Assembly (NCBI RefSeq): GCF_000382305.1
Contig: NZ_KB908027.1
Location: forward strand, 1 to 64,000
Source: Vitreoscilla stercoraria DSM 513
GTDB lineage: Bacteria > Pseudomonadota > Gammaproteobacteria > Burkholderiales > Neisseriaceae
Direction: 5' to 3'
DNA: 64,000 bases
The translations under genes were made by a program, and so were the position numbers. Under the pieces are notes generated by a model. That model made no database searches, was not told the DNA's origin, and was given only the letters and a program-made list of their open reading frames with translations. This document shows, piece by piece, positions 44,550 through 53,586 of the stretch (within the stretch, counting starts at the first letter, position 1; every line of letters begins with the position of its first letter).

Positions 44550-46847
44550 ATGGCTTGGGTGGCGTGGTGTTTGGGGGTGATGTTGTGTGTGTTTTTACCC
44601 ACACTGCCGTGGTTGTGGCTGTTGTTGGCAGCTGGCTTGTTGGGCTGTGCTGCGCACAAATGGGGAAAATGGCATGCTTGGCTCTTTTTGTGTTTGGGTT
44701 TTGTGTATGCGTTTTTCCGTTTGCAATGGGCATTGGAGCAACAAGTGCCCATCCAAAATGCCATAGTGCCGCAAACTGCTCAAGTGACGGTTTTGGATGT
44801 GGCGACCGAACAAACGTATGGGCAAAGATTTTTGGCTCAAATCATCTTGCAAGATGGTCAAACATTTCAAGTGTATGCTTATGATGCGCATCAACAAATA
44901 TGGAAGGTTGGGCAAATCAGTCAATGCAATGTGCGTTTGCGTCCGAATATTGGGGCGGTGAATGCCGCAGGATTTCATGTGGAGGCGTGGGCTTTGGCCA
45001 ATGGCATGGATGGCAGTGCGCATATTGGTAAACATTGCCAAATATCCAGCTTGCAAAATACATGGCAGTTTTGGCGTTTGTGGCGTGAAAATGTGTGGCA
45101 GCGTTTGCAAAACTTCAATACGCCAAACCATCAAGGCAAAGCGATGGTGGCGGCTTTGACTGTGGGCGTACAGGACGGTTTGAGCTCAAGCACTTGGCAA
45201 GCGATGCGCCAATTGGGTGTGGTGCATTTGGTCAGTATTTCGGGTGTACATGTGACGATGTTGGCGGTATTGGTAGGATGGCTTGTTGGAACGTTATTGC
45301 GTTACTTGCCTTATACCGTCAAAACCCCGATGTTGTGGCAATGCTGGGCAGGCGTGGCGGTGGCGTTTTTATATGCATTGGTGGCAGGCTTTCAAGTGCC
45401 GACACAGCGCACAGTATGGATGTTGTTGTTATTTGCCATCGCTTTGACAGGCAAATGGCGTTTGTCTTTAGGGCAAGTATGGTGGCGGGCTTTGGCGGTG
45501 GTAGTGGGTTTGCAGCCTGCGGCTTTTTTGTCGATTGGTTTGTGGCTGTCGTTTGGTTTGGTGGCGATAATGATGTGGGCAGCACATGCTTGGCGTGAGC
45601 GTGGAAATACTTGGCGTGTTCTATTGCGAGTGCAAACAGGTTTGATGTTGTTGACGGTGGTGTTGGTCGGGGCTTATTTTCACATCGTGCCTGTTTTGAG
45701 TCCTTTGTTCAATGCCATCGCGATTCCGTGGTTCAGTTGGGTGTTGACGCCATGGGCATTGGTGGCGGTGTTATTGCCATGGGATGCGCCATTATTAGGC
45801 GTGGTGGCGGTGGCGCAATACAGTGTGGATGTCAGCGTGTGGGCGGTGGCATATTCGCCGGAGTATGTGATTGCGGCACAATCGACTTGGATGTTGATTT
45901 TGGCATTGCTGGCGGCTTTTTTGTGTTTGTTGCCACAAGCGGCATTGATGCGTCCTGTAACGGTTTTAATAATGGTGTTGTGGATGGTTTACAGGCCGCC
46001 TGTATTGGAACAAGGACAATTGCGCCTGCAAGTCTTGGATGTTGGACAAGGCTTGTCGGTATTGCTCAACACACAAAACCATCGCTTGTTGTTTGATACA
46101 GGGCGCAGCTCGGCACAGACAGCCATCATTCCTACGCTATATGCACAAGGTTGGCGGGACTTGGATGTGTTGGTGTTGTCGCATCATGATGACGATCACG
46201 ATGGGGCGGCAGCAGAGTTATTACAAACCATTGCCGCGCACAACATTTGGGTGAGTGACACGCAAGCATACCCGCAGTGGCGAACGCACACTTGCCGAGA
46301 GCACGCATGGCAATGGGATGGCGTTTGGTTTGAGTGGCTCACATTGCCGCTGCAAAACGTTAAAAATACCACCAATGCCCGTTCATGTGTGTTGCGTGTG
46401 GTGACACAAGGACAAGCTGTGTTGATTCCTGCAGACATAGGGCATGCTGAAGAAGCAGGCTTGTTGCAGCGATATGGACACAATTTGCGCAGCACTGTTT
46501 TGATTTTGGGTCATCACGGCTCTAGTGGTTCAAGCAGCGGTGCATGGCTCAATGTGGTGGATCCGGATATTGCCATTGCGTCCTCAGGTTGGAACAATGC
46601 CTATCACCATCCCACGCCCGCGGTGCAAAATCGGTTGAGCGCGCATGAAATTGAATTATACCGCACCGATATGCAAGGCGGTGCGGTATGGATTTTAGAT
46701 GAACAATTGCACTTCAAAGCGTTTACAGGCCGCCGCTTTTGGTGGCAGAGAAAACCGTTTACCGCTCAATCAAATGCAAGCGAAACATCAAATGACATAA
46801 TCCACCAAACTTTTTTGCGAGAACACGCTGATATTGGTCGGCGTTAA
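44550..46847 (+). CDS. comEC: DNA internalisation competence protein ComEC/Rec2
   Basis: ComEC is the inner-membrane channel that passes single-stranded DNA into the cytoplasm in natural transformation. The start is placed at ATG 44550 with AGGG upstream (765 residues); TTG 44496 is also open. An N-terminal soluble (DUF4131-like) domain is followed by the Competence domain with about ten membrane helices (GVVHLVSISGVHVTMLAVLVGWL). The C-terminal metallo-beta-lactamase-like domain has LDVGQGLSVLLNTQNHRLLFDTG and LSHHDDDHDGAA. Four uptake-like repeats lie inside (45169 partial, 45950, 45988, 46722). Its last 60 bases overlap the end of cysA on the other strand. It supports the idea that this organism is transformable. 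Confidence 0.95.
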   Translation: MAWVAWCLGVMLCVFLPTLPWLWLLLAAGLLGCAAHKWGKWHAWLFLCLGFVYAFFRLQWALEQQVPIQNAIVPQTAQVTVLDVATEQTYGQRFLAQIILQDGQTFQVYAYDAHQQIWKVGQISQCNVRLRPNIGAVNAAGFHVEAWALANGMDGSAHIGKHCQISSLQNTWQFWRLWRENVWQRLQNFNTPNHQGKAMVAALTVGVQDGLSSSTWQAMRQLGVVHLVSISGVHVTMLAVLVGWLVGTLLRYLPYTVKTPMLWQCWAGVAVAFLYALVAGFQVPTQRTVWMLLLFAIALTGKWRLSLGQVWWRALAVVVGLQPAAFLSIGLWLSFGLVAIMMWAAHAWRERGNTWRVLLRVQTGLMLLTVVLVGAYFHIVPVLSPLFNAIAIPWFSWVLTPWALVAVLLPWDAPLLGVVAVAQYSVDVSVWAVAYSPEYVIAAQSTWMLILALLAAFLCLLPQAALMRPVTVLIMVLWMVYRPPVLEQGQLRLQVLDVGQGLSVLLNTQNHRLLFDTGRSSAQTAIIPTLYAQGWRDLDVLVLSHHDDDHDGAAAELLQTIAAHNIWVSDTQAYPQWRTHTCREHAWQWDGVWFEWLTLPLQNVKNTTNARSCVLRVVTQGQAVLIPADIGHAEEAGLLQRYGHNLRSTVLILGHHGSSGSSSGAWLNVVDPDIAIASSGWNNAYHHPTPAVQNRLSAHEIELYRTDMQGGAVWILDEQLHFKAFTGRRFWWQRKPFTAQSNASETSNDIIHQTFLREHADIGRR

Positions 46848-47867
46848 AAACACTGTTTCGTTAACACGGTATTGGTGTTGCAATTGTTGTTGGTGTGGAA
46901 TCATCACTTCGATGTCTTGACCTGTGGCATCGTATAAGCTCACACGCACAATCGGACCCAATACCGAAATATGGTGAATTTGTGCTGCCAACATGCTGCC
47001 TGTTTGGTCGCGGCTGATGGTGAATTCGTGTGGACGCACATAAGCGGTGGCGGTGCCTTCGCTCCATTTTTCTTGTGGCGGCACTGCTTGGTAGCGGAAA
47101 TGGCCTAAAACCAATTCGCCTCGCTCAATATAGCCTTCAAAGCGGTTCACTTCGCCCAAAAATTCCGTTACAAAAGCATTGTCAGGCTGCTCGTACAAAT
47201 GTGCGCCACTGCCGACTTGTTCGACTTTGCCATGGTTCATCACCACGATTTGGTCGGAAATTTCCAAAGCTTCTTCTTGGTCGTGGGTAACGAGCAAGCT
47301 GGTGACATTGAATTCGTGGTGAATGTCACGCAACCATTGGCGCAATTCTTTGCGTACTTTGGCATCCAAAGCACCAAACGGCTCATCCAATAACAACAAT
47401 TGTGGTTTGACCGCCAAAGCCCGTGCCAAAGCAATGCGCTGACGTTGACCACCTGACAATTGATGCGGATACGATTTGGCGAGCCATTCCAATTGCACCA
47501 TTTTGAGCAAACCATGCACACGTTCAGCCATTTCGTCTTTGCTGGGACGTTTGTTTTTGGGCAACACTTGTAAGCCAAAAGCGACGTTGTCAAACACTGT
47601 CATATGGCGAAACAGTGCGTAGTTTTGAAACACGAAGCCCACGCCACGCTCACGCACCGATTTGTCGCTCACATTTTGGTCACCAAACCAAATTTCGCCA
47701 TTATTATGGGTTTCCAAGCCTGCAATGATGCGCAAAAGCGTGGTTTTGCCACAGCCCGAAGGACCGAGTAAAGACACCAAAGCACCAGTAGGCACTTGTA
47801 AATTGATGTTTTGCAGCGCATGAAAGTCGCCGAAATGTTTGTTCAGGTTCTTAATCGTAATGCTCAT
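46788..47867 (-). CDS. cysA: Sulfate/thiosulfate ABC transporter ATP-binding protein
   Basis: CysA drives sulfate and thiosulfate uptake with CysT and CysW. The Walker A is LLGPSGCGKTTLLRI, the Q-loop is in VFQNYALFRHM, the signature is PHQLSGGQRQRIALARAL, Walker B is LLLLDEPFGALDAK, and the switch His is in LLVTHDQEEAL. A C-terminal TOBE-like domain follows, giving 359 residues, normal for CysA. The start overlaps the cysW stop by 4 bases (ATGA). The 3' end overlaps comEC, which is convergent, by 60 bases. Confidence 0.96.
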   Translation of the reverse strand: MSITIKNLNKHFGDFHALQNINLQVPTGALVSLLGPSGCGKTTLLRIIAGLETHNNGEIWFGDQNVSDKSVRERGVGFVFQNYALFRHMTVFDNVAFGLQVLPKNKRPSKDEMAERVHGLLKMVQLEWLAKSYPHQLSGGQRQRIALARALAVKPQLLLLDEPFGALDAKVRKELRQWLRDIHHEFNVTSLLVTHDQEEALEISDQIVVMNHGKVEQVGSGAHLYEQPDNAFVTEFLGEVNRFEGYIERGELVLGHFRYQAVPPQEKWSEGTATAYVRPHEFTISRDQTGSMLAAQIHHISVLGPIVRVSLYDATGQDIEVMIPHQQQLQHQYRVNETVFLTPTNISVFSQKSLVDYVI

Positions 47868-48775
47868 GCTTGGCTCTTTTTCACTTGAATTAAATCGGTA
47901 TCGGGTTTGGCTTCACGGGTGGCGGCACGCATTTTGCGTTCTTGCAAATGGTTCAACACATTTTGCAAAATCAATGTCAATAATGCCAAGCCCGCTAATA
48001 AACTCGCTGCTGCAAACGAAGCGACAAAATTGTATTCGTTGTACAAAATTTCTACATGCAAAGGAATGGTGTTGGTTTGACCGCGTATGTGTCCTGAAAC
48101 AATGCTCACCGCACCGAATTCACCCATTGCGCGGGCATTGGTCAAAATCAAGCCGTATAGCAATGCCCACTTGATGTTTGGCAAGGTAATGCGCCAAAAC
48201 ATTTGCCAGCCTGAAGCACCCAAAATTAAGGCCGCTTGTTCTTCGTTGTCGCCTTGCGATTGCATTAAGGGAATCAATTCACGCGCCACAAAAGGGAAAG
48301 TCACAAACAAAGTGGCTAAAACAATGCCGGGAATGGCAAAAATGATTTGAAAGCCGTGTGATTCTAACCATCCGCCCAATAAGCTGTTGCTGCCAAACAA
48401 TAAAATAAACATCAAGCCTGCCACCACAGGGGAAACTGAAAACGGCAAATCCAATAATGTGGTTAAAAATTGCTTTCCGCGAAAATCAAAACGGGTCAAA
48501 AGCCATGCAATACACACGCCTAAAACCGCATTAATCGGTACCACAATGGCGGCTGTGAGCAAAGTCAATTTGATGGCAGATAAGGCATCAGGATGGGTGA
48601 GCGAGGCAATGTACAAATCCCAACCTTGGCGCAAAGCTTCGATGAAAATGGCACACAAGGGAATGAGCAAAAGCAAAGCCAAGAAAATCCATGCCACGCT
48701 GATTAACGTGATGCGTATCCATTTTGGTTCGGTTAAACCCGCTTTGGTTTTGAGTTCTAAAGGCGTCATGCTCAT
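47864..48775 (-). CDS. cysW: Sulfate/thiosulfate ABC transporter permease CysW
   Basis: An inner-membrane subunit with six membrane helices and 303 residues. The EAA-like loop that contacts the ATPase reads EEQAALILGASGWQMFWRITLPNIKWALLYG. The helix 1 region is RITLISVAWIFLALLLLIPLCAIF. It overlaps both neighbours by 4 bases, which places it firmly in the sbp-cysT-cysW-cysA operon. The CysW call rests on its position after CysT and on the longer tail. Confidence 0.95.
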   Translation of the reverse strand: MSMTPLELKTKAGLTEPKWIRITLISVAWIFLALLLLIPLCAIFIEALRQGWDLYIASLTHPDALSAIKLTLLTAAIVVPINAVLGVCIAWLLTRFDFRGKQFLTTLLDLPFSVSPVVAGLMFILLFGSNSLLGGWLESHGFQIIFAIPGIVLATLFVTFPFVARELIPLMQSQGDNEEQAALILGASGWQMFWRITLPNIKWALLYGLILTNARAMGEFGAVSIVSGHIRGQTNTIPLHVEILYNEYNFVASFAAASLLAGLALLTLILQNVLNHLQERKMRAATREAKPDTDLIQVKKSQA

Positions 48776-49608
48776 ACTTTTGCTCCAATTTTACGGCTGA
48801 CCGACCATTGGGCAATGTTCAATACTGACAAAATTACAAATGAAATGAGCAACATGAACAAAGCCACGGCAGAAGCGCCCTGAACATCAAACAAGTCTAG
48901 TTTAGAGGTAATGACCAAAGGCAAAATTTGCGACACCATAGGGATGTTGCCAGCAATGAAAACGACAGAGCCATATTCACCTGTGGCACGGGCAAACATC
49001 ATGCCAAAACTGGTAATCAAAGCAGGTACCAATTCTGGCAATACTACGCGCCGAATGATGGTGAAGCGGCTCGCGCCCATGGTGGTCGCAGCTTCTTCGA
49101 GCTCAGGTTGTAATTCTTCCAATACAGGCTGCACTGTGCGTACCACAAACGGCAAGCTCACGACGATTAACGCAATCAAAATGCCCAATGGCGTGAACGC
49201 CACTTTAATGCCCATAGGCGCTAACAATTGCCCAATCCAACCGTTAGGTGCATACAGCGTTGCCAAAGTGATGCCTGTCACCGCAGTGGGCAGCGCAAAA
49301 GGTAAATCCACAATGGCATTGATGATGCTTTTGCCAAAAAAATCGTAACGCACAATGACCCATGCGATCAAAGTGCCAAAGACCAAATTGATTGCAGCGG
49401 CATAAAAAGACACTTTCAAACTCAGCCACAAAGCGGCTAAAACTTGCTCTTCGGTGATGGTGCGCCAAAATTCAGCCAACCCCATGTCGGTAATGCTCAA
49501 AGCCAACATTGAAAAAGGCAGCAATACCAAAATAGACAGCCAAAACGCAGATACCGCCAAGCTGAACTTGAAGCCGGGTAATACTGTAGGAGATTTTAAA
49601 AACAACAT
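48772..49608 (-). CDS. cysT: Sulfate/thiosulfate ABC transporter permease CysT (CysU)
   Basis: An inner-membrane permease of 278 residues with six helices. The EAA loop is LEEAATTMGASRFTIIRRVVLPELVPALITS. Conserved FALPTAVTGITLATLY and GEYGSVVFIAGNIP match CysT. It heads the permease-ATPase block and is separated from sbp by a hairpin made of an uptake-like repeat pair, which may set a lower level of permease than of binding protein. A repeat variant AAGCGCCCTGAA lies at 48873. Confidence 0.95.
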   Translation of the reverse strand: MLFLKSPTVLPGFKFSLAVSAFWLSILVLLPFSMLALSITDMGLAEFWRTITEEQVLAALWLSLKVSFYAAAINLVFGTLIAWVIVRYDFFGKSIINAIVDLPFALPTAVTGITLATLYAPNGWIGQLLAPMGIKVAFTPLGILIALIVVSLPFVVRTVQPVLEELQPELEEAATTMGASRFTIIRRVVLPELVPALITSFGMMFARATGEYGSVVFIAGNIPMVSQILPLVITSKLDLFDVQGASAVALFMLLISFVILSVLNIAQWSVSRKIGAKV

Positions 49609-49630
49609 AGACAGTCCGAATCGGTTAAAA

Positions 49631-49658
49631 AAGCGTCCTGTAAACCTTTACAGGACGC
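49631..49658 (-). terminator. Repeat-pair hairpin between sbp and cysT (possible attenuator)
   Basis: AAGCGTCCTGTAAA, 2 bases, then TTTACAGGACGC. It lies inside the sulfate operon, 16 bases after the sbp stop and 22 bases before the cysT start. A hairpin here would end some transcripts or protect the sbp mRNA. Confidence 0.7.
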
Positions 49659-49674
49659 CGTTTTGGGTATGGAT

Positions 49675-50748
49675 TTACTTCTTGTTGACTTCGTCAAAAA
49701 CGCCGCCATCTGCGAAGAATTTCTTCATGATTTCATCCCAAGTTCCGAACACGTCGTTGGCGCGGAAAGTTTCCATAGTAGGGAATTTGTCTTGATTGGC
49801 TGCCAATACTTCGGCATTGCTAGGACGCAAATACAAGCTCGCTGCCAATTCTTGCGCAGGCTGGCTCCACAAATAATCCAAATATTCTTTGGCCGCTGCG
49901 CCCGTGCCTTTGCCTACGACGACTTTGTCGACGACTGCAACAGGGTTTTCAGCTTTAATCGAGTATTTAGGATAAATGATTTCAAATTGGTCTTTGCCAA
50001 ACTCACGAGAAGCCAAGTTTGCTTCGTTTTCAAACGTAATCAAGGCGTCGCCAATGCCACGTTGGACAAATGTTGTGGTCGCTGCACGACCGCCATTGTC
50101 CATAATCGGCACATTTTTCAAGAAAGCTTTGACGTATTCTTTGGCCTTGGCTTCGTCGCCATTGTTGGCTTTTAAAGCTTGGCCATAAGCTGCTAAAAAG
50201 CTGTAACGGCCGTTGCCGGTGGTTTTGGGGTGAGCGATGATGACTTGATTGCCATCTTTGATTAAGTCGTTCCAGTCTTGGATGCCTTTAGGATTGCCTT
50301 TGCGCACTAAAAATACGGTGGTGCTGGTAAAAGGTACGGCATTGTCAGGTAATTTGGCTTGCCAACCAGCTTGAATCAAGCCTTTTTTCTCCAATAACTC
50401 CACATCGCTTGATTGGTTCATTGTGACCACATCGGCTTTTAAGCCATTGGCAACTGACAAAGCCTGTTTGCTAGAGCCACCGTGCGATTGTTCGATAGTG
50501 ATTTTGGCACCACCATGTTTGGCAGCGTATTCTTTTTCAAACAAAGGGTTGTATTCTTTGTAAAAGTCACGCATAACGTCATAAGACACGTTCATAATGG
50601 TTACATCGCCGCCAGCGGGTGCGGCTGTGGTAGATGAAGAAGCATTGGCAGGCGTTTGTGCGGGTGTTGTTTCGGTTTTTTGACCACCGCATGCTGCCAA
50701 ACTCGCTGCAGCAGCGACCATCAAAGTGTAAGACAAAAAGCGTGACAT
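49675..50748 (-). CDS. sbp: Sulfate-binding lipoprotein of the sulfate ABC transporter
   Basis: This protein captures sulfate for the CysTWA transporter. Its signal peptide MSRFLSYTLMVAAAASLAAC has a lipobox, so it is lipid-anchored rather than free as in E. coli. A Thr/Ala/Pro-rich linker of about 25 residues follows. The binding fold has VTIMNVSYDVMRDFYKEYNPLF, IEQSHGGSSKQALSV, GLKADVVTMNQSSDV and NGRYSFLAAYG, all typical of sulfate-binding proteins. 357 residues. It is the first gene of the operon. Confidence 0.95.
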   Translation of the reverse strand: MSRFLSYTLMVAAAASLAACGGQKTETTPAQTPANASSSTTAAPAGGDVTIMNVSYDVMRDFYKEYNPLFEKEYAAKHGGAKITIEQSHGGSSKQALSVANGLKADVVTMNQSSDVELLEKKGLIQAGWQAKLPDNAVPFTSTTVFLVRKGNPKGIQDWNDLIKDGNQVIIAHPKTTGNGRYSFLAAYGQALKANNGDEAKAKEYVKAFLKNVPIMDNGGRAATTTFVQRGIGDALITFENEANLASREFGKDQFEIIYPKYSIKAENPVAVVDKVVVGKGTGAAAKEYLDYLWSQPAQELAASLYLRPSNAEVLAANQDKFPTMETFRANDVFGTWDEIMKKFFADGGVFDEVNKK

Positions 50749-51182
50749 GGTGTTGTTCCCATAAGAATGATGACAATATGATTTTCATCATAGAGGAATC
50801 AAAAACATTTGAGAAAGAATTAATAGTCTGCTCTATATGCAAAAATTATATATATGAGGTGTAATGTGACTTATGCTTGAAAAGTGGGAACTTGAAGCAC
50901 AAATTGGATACAAAGACTGTGTGAGACTAATGTTAAATATCACAATATGATTGTAAAATTGAACATTAGAGTGAAGAGATTAGAAGTGTTGTTTTAATGA
51001 GTCGGTCTGAATTGAGGGTTGCCACACTGGTAGGACAAGAGATACTCACTCGCTTCGCAACAATTTGAGACTAATTCGTAGAATACAGATGTATTGCTTT
51101 AAAAGAATGGGGTATTATTGCCATGTCATGGTTATTAACCAAGCTTTCCATTTATTATTAAAACTTAGCAAAAGGAATGACA
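50749..51182. other. 434-base intergenic region between two divergent lipoprotein genes
   Basis: No gene is supported here. It should hold promoters for sbp (-) and the OmpA-type lipoprotein (+). A TATAAT lies on the minus strand at 50845-50850, about 95 bases before sbp, but without a good -35. No CysB-like site is claimed. The plus-strand gene has a strong AAAGGA ribosome site at 51171-51176. No uptake-like repeat occurs in this stretch. Confidence 0.5.
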
Positions 51183-52019
51183 ATGAAAGCGTCATCTAAA
51201 TTAATTAAGGCAGCGTTGGCAGTTTCTACGGCCTTATTGTTAGCGGCATGTGGTAGCTCTAAAATCAGCGCAGATGGCTCTGCTAACAGCTTAAGCTGGC
51301 CTAAGCCAAGCGCATCTACATTTAGTAAAAGTTTGGGTACTTTTCCAGATCCATCTAGCTTGGCACAAGTCAAAGCTGGTGTGACCAAAGACCAATTGTA
51401 TTATTTATTGGGTCGCCCTCATTACAATGAAGGCTTTATTGGTGTGCGTGAGTGGAATTATTTGTTCCATTTCCATACTCCAGGTCAAGGTACGAATGAT
51501 GTGACCACGTGTCAATTCAAAGTATTGTTTGATTCTGGTATGCGTGGTCAATCTTTCTATTGGAATCCAGTCGATCCAGCAGGCGCTACTTGTCCTCCAG
51601 GCAATGCGCCAGCTGCAGCGCCTACGATTCAACGCTATACTTTGAGCGGTGACGCTTTGTTCACGTTTGATAAATATGGCGAAAGTGATATTTTGGCAGG
51701 TGGTCGTGCTGAATTAGACCAATTGGCTCAAAATTTGCGTGGTTTTGATCGTTTGAATCGCATTGTAGTTGTGGGTCATACCGATTACTTGGGTTCTGAT
51801 AGCTATAATTTGCAATTGTCACAACGCCGTGCAGTGACTGTTGCACAATATTTGGTGAACCGTGGCATTCCTGCGAACTTGATTGAGCCTCGTGGTATGG
51901 GTGAGTCGCAGCCTGTGAAGCAGTGTGATGAAACATTGGGTCGTCAACAATTGATTGCTTGCTTGCAGCCTAACCGCCGCGTGGAAATCGAGATTGATGG
52001 TTCGGGTGTGTTGCGTTAA
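51183..52019 (+). CDS. OmpA-family lipoprotein with an N-terminal SmpA/BamE-like domain
   Basis: The start is placed at ATG 51183, 7 bases after AAGGA; an ATG at 51177 is too close to that site. The signal peptide ends LLLAAC, so Cys23 is probably lipidated. Residues about 55-110 (VKAGVTKDQLYYLLGRPHYNEGFIGVREWNYLFHF) resemble the BamE/SmpA fold. The C-terminal OmpA domain (about residues 155-278) has YTLSGDALFTFDK, VVVGHTDYLGSDSYNLQLSQRRAVTVAQYL and NRRVEIEI, the peptidoglycan-binding motifs. It probably tethers the outer membrane to the cell wall. 278 residues; single-gene unit with its own terminator. Confidence 0.92.
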   Translation: MKASSKLIKAALAVSTALLLAACGSSKISADGSANSLSWPKPSASTFSKSLGTFPDPSSLAQVKAGVTKDQLYYLLGRPHYNEGFIGVREWNYLFHFHTPGQGTNDVTTCQFKVLFDSGMRGQSFYWNPVDPAGATCPPGNAPAAAPTIQRYTLSGDALFTFDKYGESDILAGGRAELDQLAQNLRGFDRLNRIVVVGHTDYLGSDSYNLQLSQRRAVTVAQYLVNRGIPANLIEPRGMGESQPVKQCDETLGRQQLIACLQPNRRVEIEIDGSGVLR

Positions 52020-52041
52020 TACATCGACATGCGTATGCTCA

Positions 52042-52068
52042 AAACCCAGCGTTAAGCTGGGTTTTTTT
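52042..52068 (+). terminator. Rho-independent terminator of the OmpA-type lipoprotein
   Basis: A 9-bp stem AAACCCAGC / GCTGGGTTT with a 5-base loop and a run of seven T. Confidence 0.92.
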
Positions 52069-52137
52069 GTGATGTGAATATGATGGCCATAGGGGCAGAG
52101 ATTTTTGGTTTCAAAATAGCAGGATGATGATAATAAA

Positions 52138-53505
52138 ATGGATGTGAAAAAAACAGGCAATATGTATGTCAGCACTCATGCTGCCAGTGCGCAAATCTTG
52201 GCGCAAAGACCAGCACAAACGTTGGATAATTTTCAGGACGCTTTAAAGGATTTGCGTGAACAGCAACAATTTTGGGCGGATAAAAAAGTGACCGAACGTT
52301 GTGCTGTTTTATTGCAATTGGCATTGCGCATTGAGGCGGCTAAAGATGAATTGGCGCAAGCGGTGTGTTTGGAAGTGGGACGTTGTTTGCGTGAGTGTGA
52401 GGCGGAGATTGATAAAACGGTGGATTTGGTGCGGTATTACGCCAAACTTGCGCCTGAGTTGCTCGATGCCAAAACCATCACCACGCAAGCGAGCTTATCG
52501 CAAGTGCGGTTTGAGCCTTTGGGTGTGGTGTTGGCAGTGATGCCATGGAATTATCCTGTGTGGCAAATCATGCGTTTTGCCATTCCAGCTTTGTGTGCAG
52601 GCAATGCTTGTGTGGTGAAACCTGCGCCAAGCGTGGCACAAGTGACGCAAAAATTAATGGCTTTGGTCGGCAGCGATTTGCCTTTACAGGCCGCTTATTT
52701 GGAACATGAGGCGGTAGAAGAAGCGATTGTGCAAACCGATGCGATGGCGTTTACTGGCTCGACCGATACAGGCCGCTATTTGGCGAGTTTGGCGGGCAAA
52801 CACATTAAAAAATGTGTGTTGGAGCTCGGTGGCAGCAATGCCTTCATTGTGTTGGATGATGCTGACATTGAACAAGCGGCGCAAGACGTGGTGTATTCGC
52901 GCTTTCGCGATGCAGGGCAATCGTGCAATGCCGCTAAGCGTTTGATTGTGACGCCACAAATTGCCGATGCACTCATTGCCAAAGTGGTGGCGTTGAGTGA
53001 GGCTTTGGTGATGGGTGACCCGATGCGTCCTGAAACGACTTTGGCGCCTTTGCACACCAAAACATTGCAACAAAAAGCCCATGCACAAGTACAGGACGCT
53101 GTGGCGCATGGCGCACAAGTGTTGTGTGGTGGCGTGTTGCCTGAAAACGTGGGTTATTTTTATCCAGCCACCGTTTTGGATGGTGTGAATGCCGCGTGTC
53201 GTGTTTACCAAGAAGAAGTGTTTGCGCCCGTTTTAAGCGTGTTGCGGGCGCAAGACGAAGAGGATGCTATTCGCTTGGCCAACGATACTTGCTTTGGCTT
53301 GGGAGCAGCAGTTTACAGTCACGATACCGAACAAGCTTGGGCTTTGGCCAAGCGTTTGCAAGCGGGCAGTGTGTTCATCAATCGCCATACCAGCAGCGAT
53401 TTGCGCTTGCCATTTGGTGGCATCAAGCAATCTGGATTTGGGCGAGAATTGTCTGAATTTGGTTTGTATGAATTTGTGAATGTGAAAACTTATTGGCAAA
53501 AATAA
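52138..53505 (+). CDS. NAD(P)-dependent aldehyde dehydrogenase, succinate-semialdehyde type
   Basis: A 455-residue enzyme of the aldehyde dehydrogenase superfamily that oxidises an aldehyde to its acid. The catalytic Cys is in DAGQSCNAAKRLIV, and the general-base Glu in KKCVLELGGSNAFIVLDDAD. PWNYPVWQIMRFAIPAL and FTGSTDTGRYLA form the cofactor site. Its closest group appears to be Sad/GabD-like succinate-semialdehyde dehydrogenases, but the substrate is not proved. An alternative start is Met9 (52162). It carries four or five uptake-like repeats (52232, 52683, 52767, 53025, 53090), the densest of any gene here. Confidence 0.9.
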   Translation: MDVKKTGNMYVSTHAASAQILAQRPAQTLDNFQDALKDLREQQQFWADKKVTERCAVLLQLALRIEAAKDELAQAVCLEVGRCLRECEAEIDKTVDLVRYYAKLAPELLDAKTITTQASLSQVRFEPLGVVLAVMPWNYPVWQIMRFAIPALCAGNACVVKPAPSVAQVTQKLMALVGSDLPLQAAYLEHEAVEEAIVQTDAMAFTGSTDTGRYLASLAGKHIKKCVLELGGSNAFIVLDDADIEQAAQDVVYSRFRDAGQSCNAAKRLIVTPQIADALIAKVVALSEALVMGDPMRPETTLAPLHTKTLQQKAHAQVQDAVAHGAQVLCGGVLPENVGYFYPATVLDGVNAACRVYQEEVFAPVLSVLRAQDEEDAIRLANDTCFGLGAAVYSHDTEQAWALAKRLQAGSVFINRHTSSDLRLPFGGIKQSGFGRELSEFGLYEFVNVKTYWQK

Positions 53506-53586
53506 TTGAAATAACAAGTCATTAAGGTGTTCATGAGGTGGCGTATGGTTTATAATGCGCGCTTTTCATCCATTTGTCACATTATC

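Noticed and set aside
45095..46096. Two Gly/Val/Cys-rich plus-strand ORFs (167 and 161 codons) inside comEC
   Set aside because: They lie in another frame of the clear ComEC coding sequence and have biased, unlikely composition.
52684..53211. Minus-strand ORF of 175 codons opposite the aldehyde dehydrogenase
   Set aside because: The plus-strand gene has catalytic Cys and Glu motifs; the opposite frame is Arg/His/Gln-rich with no motif.
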